Source: JBBPYR01 sp038199755
GTDB taxonomy: Bacteria; Chloroflexota; Ktedonobacteria; Ktedonobacterales; Ktedonobacteraceae
Direction of reading: 5' to 3'
Assembly (NCBI GenBank): GCA_038199755.1
Contig: JBBPYR010000311.1
Span: 1-11,818 of the forward strand
Length of the DNA stretch: 11,818 nt
Both the position numbers and the translations under genes were made by a program. The notes beneath the pieces are model-generated. The model made no database searches, was not told where the DNA came from, and saw nothing but the letters and a program-made list of their open reading frames with translations. Below, piece after piece: positions 7,444 to 11,818 of this stretch (the stretch's first letter is position 1; every line of letters starts with the position of its first letter).

Positions 7444-7526
7444 ATTGCCCCCACTACACTCGGGGGACAGAGACGAGCCGATCAGCACCGGCGCGCCCAT
7501 GTCCCCACTACACAAGGGGAAAAGCT
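7444..7526 (+). promoter_or_regulatory. Duplicated leader hairpins, the second covering the ribosome site
   Basis: Two related hairpins share the loop start ACTACAC: CCCCC (7448-7452) with GGGGG (7462-7466), and TCCCC (7502-7506) with GGGGA (7516-7520), both with 9-nt loops. The second stem's GGGG is the Shine-Dalgarno of the ATG at 7527, so folding would hide it. In the gene's own frame both copies read CPHYTRG, which means an upstream start at 7419 or 7437 cannot be wholly excluded. Confidence 0.5.
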
Positions 7527-8117
7527 ATGGCCCAGGCGATCAAGCGCGGCATCTTGCAATCGTTCGACAACAGCACCTATACCGCCTCCGTGCTCATCAT
7601 TGAGGCGGGCAGTTGCGCGCTGAGTGGCGTGCCGGTCAGCACCGCCATTGACGGCACCAGCGCGCTGGTCGGGGCGTTGTGTGCGGTGCTGTTCTTCGAT
7701 GAGCAGAACTACAGCGACGCCGTGATTATCGCCTGCTACCCCAATGACACCCAGGGTGTGCCCAACCCACCGCCTGGGCGCGTGACGTTTGTCACCCCCA
7801 CCCAACAACTCACTAACCAGGTCATTAACAGTGGGCTCACCAGCACCTATACCATCGTTGGCGGCAACATCCCCAGCGGCGCGCTGGCCGTCCTCTTCAA
7901 GGCCTACTTCACCAGTGCCACCGCACCCGCCCACATCGATCTGGCAGCCCACGGCGGCAACCTCAGCGGCACCTGCACCATCGGCGAGGTGGTCAATACC
8001 ACGCAGAAGCTCAATGGCATCGGCATTTGTCCGCTGGACGCCCTCGGCCAGATCGACATTCGGGCCGTGGGTGGCAACTGCACCGTCAACTTCATCACCT
8101 ACGGCTACATCATCTAA
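7527..8117 (+). CDS. Putative fiber or baseplate-associated protein with OB-like N-terminus, 196 aa
   Basis: The start at 7527 (MAQAIKRGILQSF) is preferred because AAGGGGA lies 6-7 nt upstream and the sequence before it is made of repeat DNA. An alternative in-frame ATG at 7437 has a GAAGGGGG upstream and would give 226 aa. Residues about 1-72 have the pattern G.L..FD..TYTASV.I......L..VPVS..I....LVGA..AVLFFDEQNYSDAVIIA, reminiscent of small OB-fold domains in phage baseplate or spike proteins. A Pro-rich hinge (GVPNPPPGRVTF) follows. Residues about 95-196 are beta-rich with conserved-looking Cys and Gly, ending VNFITYGYII. I infer a virion surface role. Its TAA stop lies inside the first unit of the 74-bp duplication. 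Confidence 0.65.
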   Translation: MAQAIKRGILQSFDNSTYTASVLIIEAGSCALSGVPVSTAIDGTSALVGALCAVLFFDEQNYSDAVIIACYPNDTQGVPNPPPGRVTFVTPTQQLTNQVINSGLTSTYTIVGGNIPSGALAVLFKAYFTSATAPAHIDLAAHGGNLSGTCTIGEVVNTTQKLNGIGICPLDALGQIDIRAVGGNCTVNFITYGYII

Positions 8118-8267
8118 CACATTCTCCCAACGAAGCTCTCGCTTCTAGTGCTACCGCACTCAGGCAGGATGCAAGGAGCTACGTCTTCTAACACATTCTC
8201 CCAACGAAGCTCTCGCTTCTAGTGCTACCGCACTCAGGCAGGATGCAAGGAGCTACGTCTTCTAACA
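8113..8267 (+). repeat. 74-bp tandem duplication with two-hairpin repeat, copies B1 and B2
   Basis: Two identical 74-bp units (8113-8186, 8187-8260) and a partial third (TCTAACA, 8261-8267). The first unit contains the TAA stop of the upstream gene. Each has stem 1 GAAGC-TCTC-GCTTC (8132-8145; 8206-8219), stem 2 AGTGC-TACC-GCACT, and AAGGAG (8173-8178; 8247-8252). The 52-bp core matches copy A in the capsid gene at 48 of 52 positions. This gap (8118-8302) holds no other gene; a small reading frame from 8243 ends 3 nt before the next ATG. Confidence 0.92.
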
Positions 8268-8302
8268 AGCGTGAGACAATACAATGTTACAAGGAGTGAG
8301 CG

Positions 8303-9475
8303 ATGCTTCTCTCAGATGTCGAAACGATGGTTCGGCAAGACCTCTTCGATCCGCTTGGTGGTGCGAGTCTACGTTGGGCCACATCTGATCTGGATCGCGC
8401 TATTGATAAGGCAGTGATTCGCTATTCGCAGTATTACCCCAATATTGTGTATGCAGACATGGCCACGCAGCCATACCAACGCACCTATCCCTATCCTGGC
8501 ACATGGAATAGCAATTATGCGTTGTGGTGGCTCGAACGCATCATTTATCCTTTACAGGCCTATGGTTCACAGTTCGCACCTCCGGCGGCTATAGCCATCG
8601 CAACCAGCAACGCCGGAGCAGGACTTGGTGTTGGCGCATACCAATATGCCGTCACCTTTCTTTCACAAGGAGGCGAGACACAGCCTTCGCCGCTTACTAG
8701 CGTGAACACCACAACAGGCAATCAAAAAGTACAGCTTTCGGCACTTCCGCTCGGTCCCGCTACAACCCTCTTGCCTGGAACAGCCACAAATACCATTATT
8801 GGCCGCAACCTTTATCGCTCGCAAGTTGGAGGAACAGTGCTCTACCTGCTGGCAACGCTGCAAGATAACAGCACAACCAGCTATAGCGACACCCTGCCCG
8901 ATAGCAACCTCGTAGGGAGGCCACAGCCACCAACGGTCAATACATCAGGCGTGATGCTTTGGCCACCACTTGAGCGCGAATTTGCCGAATATTCCAATCT
9001 GTTTGATAGCACAAACGCATTGGCAGCAGGCGGTAATCTAGGCCTGCAAGGAGCAGTTGGCGTCGGGAATAGCCCAACAGGAAGTATTACGCCCACGTTC
9101 ACCCTCAAACTCTCCTCGGCAGAATTGCCACAGGATACGACGCAAGTGATGCGCGTCTTTTACGCCACCAAACATCAGCTTGACGCGAGTGGCTCTACCA
9201 TACCAGAGGTTCACCGCGACATTATTATACTGGGTGCGACGGCCTATGCGATGGAGGCCTATCAGGTTCCCACAAATGATAATTTTGACTTTCAGGATGG
9301 TGCATTACATGATCGCGTGGACGATACTAAGATACCGCAAGCCTGGTACATGGCCATTCAGACGAAGCTCAGCAAATTTGAGGCACGACTGCAAGAGGTG
9401 AAGCAACAACGTGACTTTGCCTACGGAGCACGTGTTCATTGGGGTGACATCCCCGCACGCTGGTCGCGCCTGTAA
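8303..9475 (+). CDS. Head-tail adaptor-like protein with inserted Ig-like domain, 390 aa
   Basis: ACAAGGAG ends 7 nt before the ATG. Residues 1 to about 85 (LSDVETMVRQDLFD, then LRWATSDLDRAIDKAVIRYS) are helical and match the N-terminus of phage neck/adaptor proteins that begin with a short TDV...R.DL segment and a WTD.EL-like motif. Residues about 93-212 form an Ig/Fn3-like beta domain of a type common in phage structural proteins (GAYQYAVTFLSQGGETQPSP, then LSALPLGP, NLYRSQVGGTVLYLLATL and TTSYSDTLPDSNL). Residues about 213-390 resume the adaptor-like part, with beta strands, then helices (PEVHRDIIILGATAYAMEAYQ), and a charged C-terminal helix. It would sit at the head-tail junction, with the Ig domain exposed. 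Base composition is less GC-rich than in the spike gene. Confidence in the adaptor family is moderate. Confidence 0.7.
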   Translation: MLLSDVETMVRQDLFDPLGGASLRWATSDLDRAIDKAVIRYSQYYPNIVYADMATQPYQRTYPYPGTWNSNYALWWLERIIYPLQAYGSQFAPPAAIAIATSNAGAGLGVGAYQYAVTFLSQGGETQPSPLTSVNTTTGNQKVQLSALPLGPATTLLPGTATNTIIGRNLYRSQVGGTVLYLLATLQDNSTTSYSDTLPDSNLVGRPQPPTVNTSGVMLWPPLEREFAEYSNLFDSTNALAAGGNLGLQGAVGVGNSPTGSITPTFTLKLSSAELPQDTTQVMRVFYATKHQLDASGSTIPEVHRDIIILGATAYAMEAYQVPTNDNFDFQDGALHDRVDDTKIPQAWYMAIQTKLSKFEARLQEVKQQRDFAYGARVHWGDIPARWSRL

Positions 9476-9532
9476 AGATGGTATCCCCGGCTGCAAAATT
9501 ATCGTTACTCCACTTCACGAAGGAGAACAAGA

Positions 9533-9943
9533 ATGGAACTGCTAACACTCATCAACCTATCGATGACCATCTGCCTGATTATTGGCAGTGTTGTTGCCTA
9601 TCGTTATGGTTTTGCGCGCACGGCTAACGAGGTGCAGGAGCGGGTAATTCATGCCTTACAAAGCGAAATTCAAACAATGCATGAACGGATTGCCGCGCTT
9701 GAGCACGAAAACACGCGCCTCAACTACACCATTACGACGATCTGCACTTCGCTGAAACAACGTGGTGTTCACGTCACGATTGATGGCGACATCATCAGCA
9801 TTCACGGGAGTTTCGACGAAGGATATAGCTACAGCACACGCATCCAGAGTGACAAAGAAGCAGTGGCCGTGCCACCAGAGCCCGCTGACGAGCAGCAGGC
9901 ACGCCTAGCCACTCCTAGAGTGCGTAGAAGAAGGCAGGCATAA
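9533..9943 (+). CDS. Single-pass membrane coiled-coil protein, 136 aa
   Basis: The ATG at 9533 follows GAAGGAG by 7-8 nt. Residues about 4-23 (LTLINLSMTICLIIGSVVAY) are a hydrophobic membrane helix followed by Arg24. Residues about 30-76 form a heptad-like coiled coil (VQERVIHALQSEIQTMHERI, then ALEHENTRLNYTI). Residues about 77-92 are a small beta segment (RGVHVTIDGDIISIHG). The tail is Pro/Glu-rich and ends RVRRRRQA. No family is named. Position among late genes suggests a lysis accessory, spanin-like or holin-associated role, or a membrane anchor for assembly; this is inference. The stop codon lies in a 12-bp tandem duplication. Confidence 0.65.
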   Translation: MELLTLINLSMTICLIIGSVVAYRYGFARTANEVQERVIHALQSEIQTMHERIAALEHENTRLNYTITTICTSLKQRGVHVTIDGDIISIHGSFDEGYSYSTRIQSDKEAVAVPPEPADEQQARLATPRVRRRRQA

Positions 9944-9960
9944 ACGCAGGCATAAACGCA
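9934..9960 (+). repeat. 12-bp tandem duplication over a stop codon
   Basis: GCAGGCATAAAC occurs at 9934-9945 and 9946-9957, with GCA starting a partial third copy. The TAA stop of the membrane protein (9941-9943) is thereby repeated. Slippage is the simplest explanation. The gap 9944-10040 holds no gene of its own; it contains the tnpB-like segment at 9966-9989 and the ribosome site (AGAGAGG at 10029-10035) of the next gene. Confidence 0.8.
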
Positions 9961-10040
9961 AGCGTAAGCCATCGCCGCTGCCCCTAGAGCACAACGCGTT
10001 CAGTAGCGTCGTATCCAATGCTATAAAAAGAGAGGCATGT

Positions 10041-10478
10041 ATGCAAATCGGTATAGATTGCGAATTCATATTGGACGGTACAGGTTACTTTATAAAGCCT
10101 GGCTCTTATCGCATGAAGCAGCCCCGCATCCGTAAAGCGACCATCCGAGCCGATGGAGGCTTGTCCTATGTTGATCTCGGCCCGGGAAGGCGCAGCTGGA
10201 GCATGATTGTTCTATGCAAAAATGAGTTATTACGCTATGATGGTGTGCCGACAGGAGTAACGGGCCAGCACTACCGCGACGCACTCCTGACATCCTATAC
10301 AAGCTCGATTGGTAGCACCGTCCAATACACCGAGCCGCTCAACGACACGCCTATCGCCGTCCACATCGATTCCTATGAAGAAACCATTTTTGACCTGCAT
10401 GTGCAACAAGTGCCACTGGCAACAGGCAACCCGGCAGGCTTGTCATACGAGGTCGCCATCGTGTTGTTAGAAGCTTGA
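10041..10478 (+). CDS. Phage tail component, 145 aa, 3' end at the insertion element
   Basis: AGAGAGG lies about 5 nt upstream of the ATG. The protein starts MQIGIDCEFILDGTGY and has the motif RKATIRADGGLSYVDLGPGRRSWSM, followed by a helical YRDALLTSYTSSIGSTVQYTEP and a C-terminal beta stretch (LSYEVAIVLLEA). The pattern resembles small tail-tube or distal-tail-type proteins found after adaptor genes in siphovirus modules, but I cannot name the family. The TGA stop (10476-10478) is formed by the terminal TCAA of the - strand insertion element, so the present end may not be the original one. If the element's other end is after the TTGAT at 11705-11709, removing it joins this frame to the open frame at 11709, so the native protein may have been longer. 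Confidence 0.7.
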   Translation: MQIGIDCEFILDGTGYFIKPGSYRMKQPRIRKATIRADGGLSYVDLGPGRRSWSMIVLCKNELLRYDGVPTGVTGQHYRDALLTSYTSSIGSTVQYTEPLNDTPIAVHIDSYEETIFDLHVQQVPLATGNPAGLSYEVAIVLLEA

Positions 10479-10620
10479 CATTCTCCCCATGTCTAAAAAG
10501 ACAAGGGATTCCCTCTATCGCTAGAGAGAGCTTACTGCTTCGTCCAAGACTGCATGAGGGGCTTTCACCCGCCCACGTCTGACATCTCGTCCACAGTCAA
10601 TCTGGGCAAGTCCCGCCCTT
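10455..10620 (-). ncRNA. Putative omegaRNA (reRNA) and guide at the right end
   Basis: In TnpB elements the RNA overlaps the 3' end of tnpB and ends outside the element in a guide. Here the - strand holds a hairpin TCTCTCTA-GCGA-TAGAGGGA (10510-10529, GNRA-type loop, one G-T pair) over the tnpB stop, then the right-end hairpin (10486-10507). The following 20 nt (10474 down to 10455) would be the guide, GCTTCTAACAACACGATGGC, which is antisense to the end of the tail gene. The 5' limit is a guess. Confidence 0.45.
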
Positions 10621-11474
10621 CTAATGTTAATAGCGGCATTGATATCGCGGTCATGGCATGTTCCACATGAAGGACACGCCCATGAGCGAATATCTAGTGA
10701 CAACTCTGATAGGACGTGTTGACACGCGCTACATGTCTTACTAGAGGGATACCAGCGGTTAATCTTCACGACGCTACGCCCGTACCATGCTGCTTTGTAC
10801 TCTAGGGGCAGCAGCGATAGCTTGCGTTGTGCTTTGGCTAGCTTCTTCTCATCACGAGCGTAGTATTTGGGGTTCGCTACCGTTTCTCCATCGCTCGTGA
10901 TGAGCACGGATTTGAGCCCCAAGTCGATGCCTATCGTCTTCTCAGTCATGGAAAGAGTAGCTATTTCTTCCTCCACCAGGATGCTCACAAAGTAGCGGCC
11001 CGCTTTGTCCTTTGTCACGGTCACACTAGAAGGTTTGCATCCAGCGGGTAACGGGCGGCTCCAGACGATCGGCAAGGATGATGCTTGCTTTGCAAGTGTG
11101 AGCGACGTTCCATCCCAGGTGAACGCCGATGCTGCAAACGTGGCAGATTGCCGCCCATGCTTCTTCTTGTAAGTAGGGTAGGCATTGCGCTTTTCAAAGA
11201 AGTTGGTAAGCGCTTGGTCGAGATGTCTCAAGGCTTGCTGCAAAGGGACGCTGGACACCTCTTTCAGCCAGTTCGTCCCCTCTTCACGTTTGAGAGTGGT
11301 AAGCGCGGCTGAAAGATCAGAGTGAGAGAGACGGATACCGTGTTGAAAATAGGAGGTGGTACGTAGTTTCAAAGCCCAGTTGTACACCACTCGACAGCAC
11401 CCAAATGTACACGTAAGGTTACGCGCTTGTTCGGATGTGGGATAGACCCTGTACCTGTAAGCTTTCTTGCTCAC
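10521..11474 (-). CDS. tnpB: TnpB-like protein with an in-frame deletion of the RuvC-II region, 317 aa
   Basis: TnpB proteins are RNA-guided DNA nucleases of IS200/IS605 elements, usually about 370-410 aa. This one starts at a GTG (11474) with GGAAAG upstream. It has the usual N-terminus (YRYRVYPTSEQ), a middle segment with NAYPTYKKK, RuvC-I (IGIDLGLKSV, Asp184), a four-Cys zinc finger (CSAC 248-251, CPSC 267-270) and RuvC-III (HDRDINAAINI, probably Asp277). In typical members about 65-75 residues holding the bridge region and the RuvC-II Glu (of the IEDL type) separate a KLAKAQRKLS-like motif from a YKAAWYGR-like motif. Here these are joined directly at residues about 220-226. The reading frame is intact, so the product should lack nuclease activity but might still bind RNA and DNA. 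It may be a decaying copy or a repurposed TldR-like repressor. The 2-nt gap to the upstream small gene implies one transcript. Confidence 0.85.
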   Translation of the reverse strand: MSKKAYRYRVYPTSEQARNLTCTFGCCRVVYNWALKLRTTSYFQHGIRLSHSDLSAALTTLKREEGTNWLKEVSSVPLQQALRHLDQALTNFFEKRNAYPTYKKKHGRQSATFAASAFTWDGTSLTLAKQASSLPIVWSRPLPAGCKPSSVTVTKDKAGRYFVSILVEEEIATLSMTEKTIGIDLGLKSVLITSDGETVANPKYYARDEKKLAKAQRKLSLLPLEYKAAWYGRSVVKINRWYPSSKTCSACQHVLSELSLDIRSWACPSCGTCHDRDINAAINIRRAGLAQIDCGRDVRRGRVKAPHAVLDEAVSSL

Positions 11475-11476
11475 GA

Positions 11477-11626
11477 CTACTTTCCTTTTCTCACCTGTTC
11501 GTACTCTGCTTGGACCAAACGAGCTAAGACCGCTTGCATGGTTTCACCCGTTAAGGCGGCTATCACCTTGAGGTGTTGCCGTGTTTCTTCCGATGCGCGT
11601 AACATCGGTTTCTCTTTTGCTTTCAT
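11477..11626 (-). CDS. Small ribbon-helix-helix-like protein upstream of tnpB, 49 aa
   Basis: The ORF reads MKAKEKPMLRASEETRQHLK and then VIAALTGETMQAVLARLVQA followed by a charged tail. A short basic beta-strand-like segment (PMLRASEE), a helix (TRQHLKVIAALTG) and a second helix (TMQAVLARLVQAEYEQ) match the RHH/Arc-MetJ fold in length and spacing. It is followed after 2 nt by the tnpB GTG start and is preceded by a consensus promoter with a palindromic operator, so it probably represses its own operon. No toxin gene is adjacent. It was found by reading the - strand and is too short for most gene callers. Confidence 0.65.
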   Translation of the reverse strand: MKAKEKPMLRASEETRQHLKVIAALTGETMQAVLARLVQAEYEQVRKGK

Positions 11627-11631
11627 GTATA

Positions 11632-11661
11632 CATTGTATCATAGTTATACAATGATGTCAA
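11632..11661 (-). promoter_or_regulatory. Promoter and palindromic operator of the RHH-tnpB operon
   Basis: On the - strand TTGACA (11661-11656), a 17-nt spacer and TACAAT (11638-11633) form a near-consensus sigma-70 promoter. Perfect 8-bp inverted repeats CATTGTAT/ATACAATG (11647-11654 and 11632-11639, 7-nt spacer) cover the spacer and the -10 box, a likely site for the RHH protein. The -10 box ends 6 nt before the ATG (11626), so the transcript may be leaderless. Confidence 0.8.
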
Positions 11662-11708
11662 GCCCTAATTACACCCCACTGGCATTATGATATAAGGCAA
11701 GTTCATCA

Positions 11709-11818
11709 ATGAGGGGAGTCAGGCTCATGGGATGGAAAGGAGGGAAAGCAGATGATACACTGAGGAAAACCGAACAGAGAAGGGCGGGAAGGCATGGAGA
11801 GCGAAAAGCCAACCGAAC
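11709..11818 (+). CDS. Partial open frame at the window end
   Basis: ATG at 11709 (reading MRGVRLMGWKGGKADD) or ATG at 11727, the latter with GAGGGGAG at 11711-11718 upstream, stays open to the last base. The visible part is short, very basic and Gly/Lys/Arg-rich, and no family is recognised. It is either the start of the next late gene or, if the insertion boundary is as proposed, the separated 3' part of the tail gene at 10041. The stretch 11662-11708 between promoter and this frame shows nothing else but the putative left end. Confidence 0.3.
   Translation, partial: MRGVRLMGWKGGKADDTLRKTEQRRAGRHGERKANR

Larger units (their letters stand above)
10475..11704 (-). mobile_element. IS200/IS605-family TnpB-only element (IS1341-like), degraded
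   Basis: The right end is recognisable: on the - strand a subterminal imperfect hairpin (stem 10486-10507, loop TTTT) is followed by GGAGAATGTCAA, ending in TCAA at 10475-10478, the same right-end cleavage tetranucleotide as IS608. The element carries a 49-aa RHH-like gene and tnpB but no TnpA transposase, so it is non-autonomous. The left end is less sure. I place it beside a TTGAT (- strand, 11705-11709), the target/TAM sequence of ISDra2. There are no terminal inverted repeats or target duplication, as expected for this family. Confidence 0.65.

Noticed and set aside
11427..11690. 87-aa open frame on the + strand opposite the RHH gene
   Set aside because: It overlaps the promoter, operator and RHH gene on the other strand and has no domain or ribosome site.

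Overview
The window is a stretch of a phage or prophage structural module. It is followed by a degraded IS200/IS605-family insertion (TnpB plus a small regulator-like gene) that landed at the 3' end of the last structural gene. No host gene is present, so the host is only inferred. The dispersed palindromic repeats, the Ktedonobacteria-like TnpB and the moderately high GC suggest a Chloroflexota (perhaps Ktedonobacteria) source, but this is a weak inference.

Layout. Positions 1-230 are a pyrimidine-rich leader. All genes from 231 to 10478 run on the + strand with short gaps and mostly good Shine-Dalgarno sites: a Pro/Asp-rich protein of unknown role (231-866); a 747-aa prohead protease, scaffold and major capsid fusion (866-3109) with a probable internal start at 1535; a small beta-rich head decoration or fiber protein (3243-3710); a second small beta-sandwich protein (3768-4103); a 935-aa right-handed beta-helix spike of the pectate-lyase-like superfamily (4245-7052); a small unknown protein (7113-7403); a 196-aa protein with an OB-like N-terminus and a beta-rich C-terminus (7527-8117); a head-tail adaptor-like protein interrupted by an Ig-like domain (8303-9475); a single-pass membrane coiled-coil protein (9533-9943); and a tail component (10041-10478). 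Terminase and portal would lie upstream and the remaining tail genes downstream.

On the - strand, 10475 to about 11704 is a TnpB-only element. It has a 49-aa ribbon-helix-helix-like gene under a consensus promoter with a palindromic operator, then a 317-aa TnpB. This TnpB keeps the RuvC-I Asp, the zinc finger and the RuvC-III Asp. It has lost, in frame, the segment that normally carries the RuvC-II Glu, so it should be nuclease-dead while the protein and the omegaRNA/right end stay intact.

The most unusual structure is a family of roughly 50-bp two-hairpin repeats. One copy lies in frame inside the capsid gene linker (about 1658-1728), two tandem copies lie before the spike gene (4101-4247), and two lie before the adaptor gene (8113-8267). 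The first stem differs between the three sites by compensatory base-pair changes, each copy ends in a Shine-Dalgarno-like sequence, and each site is flanked by its own short direct repeat. A second, unrelated palindrome (1412-1458) sits in the same capsid linker.
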